Shown here: in pieces, positions 22,284 through 33,313 of the stretch | Layout of the letters: each line of letters starts with the position of its first letter | Numbering within the stretch: the stretch's first letter is position 1 | Origin: Roridomyces roridus | Lineage: Eukaryota; Basidiomycota; Agaricomycetes; Agaricales; Mycenaceae | Assembly: GCA_029378245.1 (NCBI GenBank) | Contig: JARKIF010000008.1 | Span: 1,550,001-1,614,000 of the forward strand | Reading direction: 5' to 3' | Length of the DNA: 64,000 nt | Notes under the pieces: model-generated | What the model was told of the DNA's origin: nothing | The model's input: only the letters and a program-made list of their open reading frames with translations | Database searches by the model: none | Translations under genes and position numbers: made by a program

Positions 22284-23375
22284 GAAGTTGATGAAAGTTG
22301 AGGTCAAGAATGTAATGGGAAGTAGTCTACCTTTCGGGCGAAACAGTGTCTCGTATTTCCACAGCATGGTAAAAATCGGAGGGAAATATGGATGGGTGTG
22401 GCGTATTGAGAACAGCAGTTTCCGGCCTTGAAACCTGTGAAAGTGGTTAGAAATACTCTGAGGAGAAAAGAAAGGGAGGGAACGATATTTATATGGGATC
22501 CGATTGGCTGGAGTTAATGGGCCGATACCGCGGGGAATGTGAGCGAGGGAGACAGAGGTGATGAAGGTGAAGGTCAAGGCGGAGAGCGAAGGTGGCCGGA
22601 AGATGACATCATACCGGGTAGAGTTGGCCAAAATCCGGCCAACTCGATCCGGTATGACATTCTGGTGATATGTTTTCCGTTGTTTCTACATGCTTACTTG
22701 GTCTGCTTCGTTCTGCCTGTCAGCCGCCAACTCCCTGCCCGTCGACACCCTCGCTGAGCGACCCCCGACAAATTACGTGAAGACGGGATGGCGTAGACAG
22801 AGGGGGTGGAGGCGTAGATGAAGGGAGCGGAGGCGAAGAGGCCTCGTGGCACCTCCCTCAATTTTCATCCACCACAACCACCTCGTCCAACCTCCCCGGG
22901 CCCCTGCTTCTAGTATCACCACAACTTCTCAGTAGGTATTGCCTCGCGCTCTCAGGATGCGAATTCTCACCTCTGTTTTCAGTCTCCATCTCGGCTTTTC
23001 GCCGTCCTTTGTCTACTGCCAGCGCAGCAACTCGCTGTTTGAAAAAAACGCGCCTCACAGCGCTAAAAAGTGTGGGTAGTGAGCTTTTCTTGTCCTACCT
23101 TCCCTCCTCCACGCACCGCGTTCTGTAAACCGCAGAGACGAGACTCGCCCCTGGGACTCCTAACTCGCGTATGCCGGCCAATACACTCCTACATCTTCTT
23201 ATCTTTTCATATCCTGTTACTGACGACATTCTCTTCCACAGCTCCTACCTCCATCCTCGTACATTGTCCGCTTTCTTGCATCGTTCTCCTTGCCCTGTCT
23301 TTTTTTTCTGTGGGTGTAACCTTTTTTCTATCCCTCTGCACACTAACTTATTTAATCAGTGAAAAAATTACTCCA
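22284..23375. other. Central non-coding part of the KDZ element
   Basis: About 1.1 kb between the two divergently read accessory genes. It is CT-rich toward the right (22840-23360), with no motif-bearing frame; a long open frame upstream of 23376 is hydrophobic and CT-driven and is read here as leader sequence. Probable bidirectional promoter. Confidence 0.4.
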
Positions 23376-26300
23376 ATGGCTCCAAAACGTGATGCGCGAT
23401 CTATGCTATCTACGCCGGACGCCGAACCCGCCCCCGCCGATGCAGCTGGCTTTTCCCCCTCGGATTTCCAGATCCAGGATGATTACGCCAAATATGGCGA
23501 CATATTCTCCGACATACATCTCCCCGGCGACCTCTCCCCCCTCGTCAATGTCCCTCGTCAACCCCGTAATTCCATCCCTACCTGGACAACGCTTGATGAC
23601 GGTAGTCCAGAGGACGAGCTGACGTCCTCCTCCCCGGCACATCCCACAACTCCAGCAGCGCCAGATGCATTGAAGCTGCTGGACATGTATGGCCAAACCC
23701 CAGATCAAGGCCAGTCGCCGACGGAGAGTAGCACCGATCTCTGGGATAGTGACCAGGTTGGCGGCGGCCGCGGCAAGAGGGACCCGTCGCCTGTCATCGA
23801 AACGCCCACCCGCCTCCGTTCCAGTCTCAAATTGACAGAACGCGCGCAGTCAAGCTCACATGACGCCCAAACGCGTCGAGAGGCTCTGATACAGCGCCCC
23901 TCCGCCACCTCTGGAGGGCTGTTTGCTCACAGACCCGGCAGAGCTAACGGTGGCAAGGCTTTCCCCGTGGCATCTGGCTCCAGCGCCTTCCCCAACTCCT
24001 CCTCTGTCCCTGGCTTCGACACCTCCGCTACCTCCGGCTTTGGTCCCGTTGCTTCATCTTCCAGCGCTGTACATGCACCGGATAGCAACAAACACCGCTT
24101 GAACGCGGCAGCAGATGCTCACCACGTCCCTGGGATTACCACCAGCGGCGAGGCGTATTTGGGGTCGAAGGAGTTTGACGAGGTCCCTGCTCCTAATCAG
24201 TTTGGTCGGCTGCCGGGGGGGACCATACCTTACGGCGGGTTTTTGTCCAACGTCCCACCTCCGCCTGTCTTTGAAAGTTATGATGGGAACGACGGGCTCC
24301 CGCGTAACCGTCCATATCCCCCCGCCTTTGAAGGGCATCTGGCGCACGCCGATGACGATGACGACGACGACGCTCCACTCCGTCTCCGTCAAAAGAGAAC
24401 AGGCAAGGCTCGCGCACCTGCGCTCCCAGCCTCGCCATCTCCACTCCCCGCTTCTGTTCCCGAGACTCCTGCTCCTCTGCCCGACACGCTAGCTCGGCCA
24501 TCAGAGACAACAGTCCCTTCACCGGAGACGCCATCCTCCCCCCATAGCCCTCCTGCTGAGCCGGGCGTTGACCAGGAATCTGATGATGGCGATGCGGACG
24601 TCATGACGGGTCGATACCCTCAGAAAGTGATCGAGGTCCTGAAGGACACCTCCGAACGTGTAGGGGAGCTTGTTCGCAAGTGTGTCAAGAGTACCGGCCT
24701 CGATCGCGAGCGGGTTTTCAAGTATATTCTCAAAAATCTTTCCCCGGGCGTCAAATTCCGCGCCCATAACTACTGGAACACGTACGAGGCTTTTGCGAAT
24801 GATCCCGCGTATCGCCTGCAAGAACTACAACGTGTGAAGCCGAAAGCGACGGACGTGCCCACCCACCTTGATCACAAGACTCTTCGCACTTGCTGGGAGA
24901 AGTTCCGCGACACCTTCGAAAATTATGAGGAAATTCTCGATGCTTGGGACGCGAGCAACAAGGCTTCCGGTGGTGGTCAGACAATGGCCACCCGTCAGAA
25001 GACCTTCAACGGTGTCGTCAAGCAGGTCGAAAACCTGGTATGCCTCTTGGACTCTCTTTTAATCCCAGCTCATCGTTTGTTTCCAAGGTCCATCAAATAT
25101 ATGACCGGGAGGACTTTGATGTGTTGTCCATTATCGTGGGCCCGCACATCAATCAAGACTCGGAATTGGCGAAGGTGGTCTGCACACCGGGAATGCAGAA
25201 TGTAGGTTCTCACACATTCCTTTCATTTCGATACTTATCCATTGCGTAGTATGTGTTTGTGTTCGGCACCACCGAGGACGACATCATTGCTACTGCAAAA
25301 ACTGCGGCGTCTTTGCATGAGATTTCGAAGACAAACATTGTCTGTGGCCGCGCTCCTGTCGTTCCACAACCGATCTTCCCTCGCGATGCTGCCTCAATCT
25401 CCGTCCCAGCACCGGCGCCGGCCTCCACTCCCATCATTGCGCGCAGCGACATTTCTGTCCGTGCCACCTCCGTTCACACCACCTCCGTTCCCACCACCTC
25501 CGTTCACACCACCTCCGTTCCCACCACCTCCGTTCCCACCACCTCCGTCTCTGTACCGACAACTGAGTCTGTTGCGCCACGGGCCATTGCTGTCAAGAAG
25601 GAAAGGACGAGTCGTGCATCTCGTGATGCCGCCCTCAGGGTATTGCGCGAAGATGTGAAGAAGAACCTGCGGGCAGCCTGAAAGTCGGATGTCGGGCGCG
25701 ACCTCTTTGCTCCCGCCAACGGCGCAGCAAATGCCTTCAAGTTCTTCAATCTTCCAGCCGAGCTCGCCAAGGCTGCAGTGCGCATTCGAGGATGGCCAAA
25801 GGGAGCGCGGCTGCCGCCGCAGGTCTCGGCCAACAAGAATGTCGCAGACCTACGTGCCTCCGACCTTGAAAAATTGAAAAATGCTCTTGCAGCCCGCGGG
25901 TCGGTGGGAACCGGCACGAAGGTCATCAAAACTGGTATCTACTTTGAAAAAGCACCTGTTGCGGACGGTATGTTTTCCGTTTTTTTTCTACATCAAGTCC
26001 AAACTAAACCCTATATCCCAGGTGACATCGTCATCTTCACGCACGACTACACAGTGTCTGCACCCGCGAAGGATGCCCCTTTGAGCGTCCAATCCACTCA
26101 TTTGATGAGCTCTCAAGGGAAGATACTCCCGGCTGTGAGCGGCTTGGGTCTATACTTCAATATCATCTACGACCTCCGGAAGGGTTCGAATCCTATCAAG
26201 CAAAGGCAGCTCGTCACGGATTCTCAGCTGAAGGCAATGCGGAAACGGAGCTCTGCCGACGGAGATGACGGAGATATTGGGGATGAAGATGAAGATGTCG

Positions 26301-27139
26301 GGGCTGGCCTGGAAGAGGATGACGAAGAGGGGCCATGCAGTGCGAGGAAGCGCAGCCGCAGCGAGCTTGTGAACGATGAGGATGATGGGGAGGAGGAGGT
26401 ACCCGAGCTGGAGCCGCGTCCTCGTTTGAAAAAACGCCGCACCAACGATTCCAGGACCAAGAACTTGGAGCAGGACGCCCCGCGTATCACGCGAAGCCGC
26501 GCAGCCGCACCATCTACAACCCAGGGCCACAAGACGGTCTCGTTTGCAAAGACGCCTGAAGAGTTCTTTGACTCGGATGGCGGAAGCGGACGAGACAGCG
26601 ACTATCGTCCCGAGAACGACGGTGGAGTCCCCGTGGCGAGGCGTCAGGTGTTCGACTGTGTGCAGGTAACGCCCCCGCGCTCAGAAGAGCGTGCAGACCG
26701 AGCCCCGGGCTACCCCCGTCCCCGCCCCCTTCATCCAGTCCATGGCACCTCCACTTCCATCGCCGCACCCCAAGCATCAGCGGTCACGGGGATACATGCC
26801 CAGGGACTGGATCGCGGTCGGATGGTTCCCGAGAACCTACTGCGGCCACACCAAGGCGCTGGTCCACCCCCCGCTACCGCTGCACCCGCCAGTGCGTTCG
26901 CAGGGATGCAGGGGCCTCACCCTGGCTGGGGCAAGGCCGGCGTTGTCAATGACACAGACACCTCCTCCTCCTCTGCCGCCCCACCTGCAGTACAGTTTCC
27001 GGACATGCGGGCGGGGCTACAGGGACTGTCAATGGGCTCTGGTGTGGACTTGTCCAGCTTCACCCCGCAGCAGCTGCAGCAGCTTCGCCAGCAAACCAGC
27101 CAGCTCTTCTCTGTCCTTTTCCCCGGAGGTGCGACGTGA
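23376..27139 (+). pseudogene. Large acidic KDZ-borne gene with an in-frame TGA
   Basis: Multi-exon protein starting MAPKRDARSMLSTPDAEPAPA. It has a long disordered N-half, an acidic DDDDDDD run (about 24350-24372), and a folded block PQKVIEVLKDTSERVGELVRKCVK...KYILKNLSPGVKFRAHNYWN (about 24618-24780) continuing TLRTCWEKFRDTFENYEEIL. After introns near 25040 and 25205 come VHQIYDREDFDVLSIIVGPH and YVFVFGTTEDDIIATAKTAASL. A TTSVP minisatellite follows. At 25679-25681 the frame meets TGA between NLRAA and KSDVGRDLFAPANGAANAF, which continues in the same frame as good coding sequence. The C-half has IVIFTHDYTVSAPA, an acidic run and a glutamine-rich end. Function unknown; it is not a transposase. 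An in-frame stop makes it a likely recent pseudogene. Confidence 0.68.
25465..25549 (+). repeat. 15-bp coding minisatellite (five to six units)
   Basis: Tandem units of CACCTCCGTTCMCAC, encoding repeated TTSVP/TTSVH pentapeptides, inside the third KDZ gene. Five units are near-identical and a sixth is degenerate. Confidence 0.9.
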
Positions 27140-27370
27140 ACCGTAGTTGCTGATTTGAAGGCGCCGTTTCGAAGATTGGGACTGTATAGTTTACTGTTGC
27201 CACTGATTTCTTGTTTCCCATCTCATACTGTACATTAGTTCGTGTTTCTTGAGAGTCTACATCATGTACAAGTAGCAGTACAGATAGAAATATTTGGTAC
27301 TGAATATTTGAGCAGCCGAAGGTTCGAGCAAGCGGAGGTGCTGTAGACACCAACGGGGGTGTAGCCATAG

Positions 27371-27449
27371 CCTATTAGGTAGGCTTTATGTCAACACTTT
27401 AAGGTACCTACTCGGTCCCGAAGGTACGCGAACGTAGCTTCCTTAGGTG
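27371..27449. repeat. KDZ right terminal inverted repeat (79 bp)
   Basis: Reverse complement matches the left terminal repeat (15622-15700) with three mismatches. It ends GCTTCCTTAGGTG directly against the target duplication. Confidence 0.92.
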
Positions 27450-27457
27450 AACCCTTC
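27450..27457. repeat. Right target-site duplication of the KDZ element (AACCCTTC)
   Basis: Exact copy of the left duplication at 15614-15621. Confidence 0.9.
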
Positions 27458-27721
27458 TCCATCTTTGCAATCTTTGAATGTGTCGGGGAGCGTGCATGTC
27501 AAAGAAAATCGGACACATACAGTCATGACGACGTAGTAGACAGCGACGTCGGGGTAGGAGGCCTCCAGCTCTGAGTAGTACCGCGCAGAGCCCTGCAGTT
27601 TTTCGAGGTCGGGGAGGCCGATGAAGGTGTAGAGATCAAACACCGTAGTGCGGGGCGACGCCTTGCGGGGGTTCTCGAGGACGCTGAGGCCAGTGACGGT
27701 GACAGAACTGGAGGTGGACAT
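27450..27721 (-). pseudogene. 5' part of the Helitron-borne gene split by the KDZ insertion
   Basis: Start codon at 27719-27721. The N-terminus reads MSTSSSVTVTGLSVLENPRK and continues TTVFDLYTFIGLPDLEKLQG and YPDVAVYYVVMT. An intron (GTATGTGT ... GCAAAG) then ends just before ATGGAGAAGGGTT, where the KDZ right end begins. Removing the KDZ element and one duplication joins this exon in frame to GYKVYGPEDQ at 15620 and below, giving one continuous gene. It lies about 300 bp downstream of the Rep/helicase stop on the same strand, so it belongs to the Helitron. Function unknown; an accessory single-strand-binding role is only a guess. Confidence 0.72.
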
Positions 27722-27834
27722 CGTGCAGGAGAGGCTGATGAAAGAAAATTGACACTGAAGAGCCAGTTTTTATACAGCCAGCTTCGGGGAAATCGGGTAA
27801 AATACCTGGCATAATCACAGAGCTGGAAAGAAGG

Positions 27835-27993
27835 CTAGAGAGTGGGTGGCTTGCGGGCGACCTTCTTGGCAGGGACACCGCATAGGCTCTTGCCAGTAGC
27901 AGCTTGTGCGGGCAGGAACGCATCAGCTCGGGAGTCGGGTGAAGAAGCGTGAATCAAGCAGAGCGCGGTCACCTGATCAAAGGTGCCTGACAT
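27835..27993 (-). CDS. Possible short Helitron ORF (52 aa)
   Basis: Open frame MSGTFDQVTALCLIHASSPD ending VAKRPPTL-type basic tail (KKVARKPPTL), starting 26 bp beyond the helicase stop on the same strand. No family recognised. It may be a real small protein, a leader exon of the following gene, or chance. Confidence 0.25.
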   Translation of the reverse strand: MSGTFDQVTALCLIHASSPDSRADAFLPAQAATGKSLCGVPAKKVARKPPTL

Positions 27994-28018
27994 TTCATCG
28001 ATTTAATACAGAGGGCTA

Positions 28019-31000
28019 CTAATCTAGGAGTACCTCGGGATAAACTACATTTGTGGTCTCTGAGGCTGCGGCATTGTCAGGTAATAGAGCACGAATGCGT
28101 TGCCCAGAGGTAGCTCGTGAAAGGGCGACATACAGCTGTCCGTGGGAGAAGACAGGCACACGGAGATCCAGCCCGACGAAGCGAACAGATTGGCCCTGAG
28201 ATTTGTTGATGGTCAGGGCAAATGCCAGCCGCACAGGGAACTGGCGCCTGGTGAACTTGAAAGAAAAGTCGGTGGTATTGGATGGGGTGAGGGAGATGCG
28301 AGGAATGAGAGCCGTTTCTCCGTCGTTGTCTCCGCCGACCAATCTGCATTCAAGAACCCTGTCCGACATGCGGGTAAGGATCATTCGGGTGCCGTTGCAG
28401 AGACCGTGAGCCGGTGCGAGGTTACGGAGGAGGATGAGGGGACAGCCGATCTTGAGTGAAAGTTCACCCGGCGGGAGGCTGCCGGAATTCAGGGAACGGA
28501 GGAACTCCATAGGGATCAGCTGCTCGTCACGATCTTCGGGGCCATCAGCACCGGCCTCGTCGATGATCTTGTCAGCGCTGAAGTACGTTCGGCCTGCTCC
28601 ATGCATGGAATCAAGGACAGTCGAGTTGATCTCAGAGACGTCTGCATTGCGTGGGGCGAGAATCATCCGATTGAGAAAGTAGTCAGGCGGCGGAGGAGGG
28701 TCGGAATTGATGCCAGGATAGATGAAGTCGATGAGGGATGCGGCGTTGTCCACCTCCATACCAGGCCGAAGGGCAACGGCACCTGTAGCACTCATGCCAC
28801 GCCCGTGGCCGATATCTAGCAGCCACTGAGCGAACTCCTGCTCATCTCCACCAGCGGTCTGAAGCCGCATGTTGTGCTTCAAATGGCAGACCTCAATTCG
28901 ATCCCAGAGGGGAGAACGTCGGATGGAAGCGCCCACGATGTCCTCCCGAGAGCCTTTTGGAACGACAGGAAGGATCTGCTGGAAGTCGCCACCGAGAACG
29001 ACGGTGACTCCTCCGAAAGGGTGTTGGTCGTCGAGAAGGTCCTGCAGCGTGCGTTCGACAGCCTCGACAGCCCAGCGATGCTGCATCCCAATTTCATCCC
29101 AGATGATGAGCGCGGTACGACGGAGGAGATCGGCACGCTGGCTGTTCTTGGGAATGTTGCAGAACGATTCTGGATTGAGACCGTCGATGGGGATCTTGAA
29201 GACCGAGTGGGAGGTACGACCGCCGGGCATCAACAGCGCGGCAATACCAGATGAGGCTACACAGAGCACGATATTGTCTTCGCTGCGAAGTTGATGGCAT
29301 ATCGTCTTGTAGAGGAAGGTCTTGCCGGTGCCGCCGGGTCCATTGACAAAGTAGGTGTCGCCGCGCCGCTCCTGCACGGACTCAATGATCTTGTCAAACG
29401 CCGCCAGCTGCTCGGCATTGAGCAGTGCCTTCTGCTGTAAAGCCAACTCACGTTCCCGCTCACGATTATAATCCAGCTGCTCGGCGATCAGTGGATTCAT
29501 GACCTCGGCATCCCAGTCATGCTCCGGAAGCGGCATGGTCGGCCAGTCCTTTAAGGCACGGCCAGACTCCTTCAACTGTTTGTCGAGGAGGAAGAGGCCG
29601 TAGTCGTAGACGTCGTCGGCGGTGGGATTGCGGCCCATGGTCTGAAGTCGGCGTGCAAGATCGTCGCAGATGTGCTCGCGGAACTCCTCCCAAAGAGCGG
29701 CGGGACGCGACGGCTCACAAAAGAGCAGCAGAGTTGCAAAGAGGCGGCGCAGGCGGCTGCCAGTCTGCATGTGAGAGGCTTCCTGAAGACACTGCCGCCA
29801 TTCTCCGTCGTCCTCCAAAAGGCCACGGGCAAGGCAAGCTTCGAGGAACGTCGGGTGCACGACGTCGTTGTACGTGCGCAGATCCTGGAACGATTTCGGT
29901 CCCTTGACGACACAGAGGAGGGTGCGCAGATAGAAACACTCCCCCGAGTTCGGAGGCACGAAGTACATGCGACCCAGGGCAAACCCTTGCTTTCTGATGG
30001 TCCAGCACTTCTTCTCCTTCTCAGGGTGCCACACAAAGTGCTGCGGAAACTCCTGGTAAGTGTACTGACGGGCAACCGCCGCAAGCGCGCTACCATCAGA
30101 GTTGGCAGCAAAGAAACCGGTGAGGCATGTTTTCTCCCCAGCAGCACGCTCAAGCAGGGCTTGAGGGTCTTCCCCCGCGTTGAAGGTGACCAAATGCTGG
30201 CCAGGAAGATGCACCTGCAAGAAAGGCTGTCAGTGATCCACGTAGTACACCACCCGGAAAGGTAACATACCTGCAAACGCACAACAGTGGGAACCTGGTC
30301 GTGGGTATCGAACTGGAATAGGCGCCATGCTGACTCCGCAGCCGAGATGTAGCGTCCCTCGATCCACCTGGTAACCTCGTCCCGGTTGTTGCGCACTTCC
30401 AGCCCCGAGACGTCGCCACCTTTTTGGATGTACTTGAAAGCATATTTGAAGGAGCCCAGGGAAACGGCGCACTCGACGTTGATGTGGCAGTGGTACTTGG
30501 CGGAGAAGTATGCGCAGAAGGGGATGATCCAAGAATTGTTGACCATGATGCCGCCGATTTCATAAGCACGCCCATCGTCGGGGCGGTAGTACTGAGGATA
30601 GCCGTTGTCGTCCATAATGGTCTTGTCGGTGAACGCTTTGGGGAAACGCTTGGTGCAGCGCCCGCCCTCCATGCAAGGAGCACGCGGGTTAGCAGCACCG
30701 CAGGGACCGTGCACCATGCACTTCTTGATCGTCTCGAAAAGCAGCGGCTCCGTGTCGGGGTCAGGCCATCTCGCCCAGATTGCCGAGTCGATATCTTCTG
30801 GTGTCAGAAGCTTCTGGCCTTGCTCCAGAAAGATGAGGAGGTGGATATGCGGAAGCCCGCGCTTCTGGAACTCGACGGTATAGACGTACGCAACAGCACG
30901 CCCGAAAACACCGTTCTTGTAGATGTCGGCAATGATAGCCTCCTTCTTCAGCTGAAAGACACGCGCGATGAGATCCGGGCGGTCCGATGGATACTGCCCA

Positions 31001-33313
31001 GGAAGCAGCTCCCGAGTAATCTCCGGCCAGTCCGGATTCGTCGTCACCGTCATGAAGATGTCGACCGTGCGATAGTAGCGCGCAATGGCCATGGAGTCCT
31101 GGAAACGCTGGCCCATGTGTCGTGGCCCTCCAATGTAGCTCGACGGCAAGATTACCCGCTGGCCAAGGTCGTTGAGATCGAGGTTGTCGTCTGCAGCATG
31201 AACGGCGTCCTCCAAGCCGCTGTACAGCTCTGCACGGAGTTTCGGCTGGTTAAACTGTATGAAGCGCAGCCGGTTCTGGTCCGCAGACGCCCACAGATCC
31301 ACCATGTAGCGTTGGAGGAGTCGACAACCCCGCAAGATCGTCATGGGCTTGTTGGGACGGACCTGCAGCCGGTACGCAGCGTAGCGAATCTGGGTGAGCC
31401 GCCCCGGCGTTTGTCTGCCGTTGTCGTGCAGCTTCAGATCCGGATGCCAGCCGTTTTCCGCCGTGAGGGAAGAGAAGGACGTAATAGAGGGGGGTGTACG
31501 CAGGGTGGAGCTCGCTGATTCGGAGGAGAGGCCCGTTTCGTCGACGCAGAATGATGTCCCGAGGGTCCGAGGTCAGCTGCTCTGGGAGGACAACGGCAAC
31601 CTCGTCGGCAGTCGGGAGATTCCCTCGGCGGGCATGTACGCCGGGCATGACCCGCAAACGGACAGAAACGTTGTCCTCGCGGTTGGCAAGGACCTCGTAG
31701 GAGTGCTTGAAGAGGGGCGCGTATTGGTGGGTTTCTTTGATCACACGCTGGAGAACCTCCATCGTTTCACGTCGGAGGTTGCTGTTGTTCTCCATACGGA
31801 TGTCGAGGGCGGACTGCGGGTCATGGATGTAGAGCTGGGCATACGTGGGCTTCTGCCCGGGAGAAGGAAGCAAAGCGCCAGCACGGTGACACAGTTCACC
31901 GTGGATACGAAAGATTGGGGGGCCGCCGCCGTTATTGATGCTGCGATCCTCTTTGACACCGAGGGACGTGAACGACAGGGCGATATTGTACTGCGCCATG
32001 TTCTTCCGGAATTCCTTTGATTGAGCGCTGTCGCCGGTGTAGAGCTCCTCCAGATCGGCAGGCAGGTCCTTCAGATCCTCGAGGACGACCTTGCCATGGT
32101 TGCAGCAAAGACCGAACTGCGGTCTGGTCATGCTCGACTTGGCGACCTTCTCCGCCATCCAGTGCATCGCGCCGCAATGGGAACATCTGACGTCCATGGG
32201 ACCGAGGTCATGCCGGGCGGCAGGCTCGCGGTAGGGCTGTCTGGCGGGAGGCAGAGCCTGCTGGCGGCGGTTGCGACGTCGAGGTGGGGGTGCCTGAGAC
32301 GGTTCTCGTGCCTGTTGCTGCTGAGGAGGATCCGCTAGTAATCGTAAGCTGTCATCTCGAGAGAAAGCTCAATGCAGGACTCACGGTTCTGATCTATAGG
32401 AGGTGCACGACGTGGTGGTTGTGCAGGACGTGCAGCTCGAGGGGGAGGACCTATGAAAGACGATCAGCTTTGGGAAGACGAAGAAAGAGGCGAGGCGCAC
32501 CTGGAGGCCCGGGTTGCGTAGTAGGCGGTGTAAGCAGCTGCTGTGCTGCACCCTCACGTTGGAGTCGCTCGCGTTCGCGTCGCACGCGCTGTCCAATCTC
32601 GCGTGCACTCGGAGGATGAGCAGGATCATCCGGGGCCGCTGTCTCGCGTTGCTTCTGCTGTTGTCGGCGTGCCTGTTGGGCGGCATTGCGTCGCTCTCGC
32701 TGTTCCTCGTTTGACTGAGGTAGCTGCGAGTCCGGGGGCGTTCCAACGCCAGAGAAGTTTGGCTGACAAAGGGTGAGAAGATTACAGAACGATGAAAAAA
32801 GTGCATACCTGTGGAAAGGGTCTCCGGGCGGCAGGCGTCGGAGCCAGGGCTCCATTCTCATCGAGACGCTGAGGAGTTCTACGGTGACGTCGACTCGGCG
32901 TCAACTGGAGCGCCTGCTGCCGCTCGCGATCGGCATCACGTTGAGCAGCTCGCTCAGACTCGCGGCTGCTCTCGGGTACGACGTTCTCGATGGCCTGGAG
33001 CGGCATACGACTTGGAGCAACAGGCCGATACGGCGGAGCGTTTGCGTCGTTTCGGGCTTGACGTATCTGGCGGCCGCCACGCTGCGCCAGAGAAGACGAA
33101 GAGGAAGGGGAAGCCCTGAAAAAAAAAGTGAGTCGGGCCTGCAAAGGAGAGAAGGAGCTCACATATCACAGCAGAGCACGTAGTACAGAACACAGAGCAG
33201 GAAGCCCAGGTAAAAAAGGCGCATAGAGGCTGCGAGTCAAGACTCGGAACTCGGGAGGAGGAGGAAGCACGCCCTTGATTTGTGTGCGGCGTACCTGATC
33301 GTGCAAGCCTCAT
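28019..33313 (-). pseudogene. Helitron Rep/helicase (HUH endonuclease + Pif1-like helicase), frameshifted
   Basis: Large rolling-circle transposase. The poor-complexity N-terminus is spread over about five exons (33313 to 32384). A zinc-finger-like block CSHCGAMHWMAEK...FGLCCNHGKV lies at 32197-32090. The Rep domain has the HUH motif in GLPHIHLLIFL (about 30830-30860) and the tyrosine block YAFKYIQKGGDVSG (about 30405-30440). A 56-bp intron (30215-30270) follows VVRLQ. The helicase has Walker A GPGGTGKTFLYK (about 29305-29340), IIWDEIGM, VVLGGDFQQILPVV and the C-terminal NKSQGQSV...LYVALSRATSG. Near 31458 one extra base breaks the frame: ORF1 ends ...YYVLLFPHG and the next base run must be read in another frame to give ENGWHPDLKLH. 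Otherwise the protein is near complete (about 1500 aa). Confidence 0.93.

Larger units (their letters stand above)
15622..27449 (+). mobile_element. KDZ (Kyakuja-Dileera-Zisupton) DNA transposon, 11.8 kb, full-length with TIRs and TSD
   Basis: Cut-and-paste element bounded by 79-bp inverted repeats starting CACCTAAGGAAGC and by identical 8-bp target duplications. It carries three genes: a transposase with N-terminal CxC-type cysteine cluster, KDZ core and C-terminal Ulp1-like protease (15791-21560); a small basic gene on the opposite strand (21573-22283); and a large acidic gene (23376-27139). Full-length ends, only three TIR mismatches and a perfect target duplication suggest a fairly recent insertion. 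The transposase is broken by a 1.2-kb insertion and the third gene has an in-frame TGA, so this copy is probably not autonomous. Confidence 0.9.

Noticed and set aside
28077..31518. Long plus-strand open frames opposite Rep/helicase
   Set aside because: Antisense of a GC-rich coding region; no recognisable protein or splice structure.
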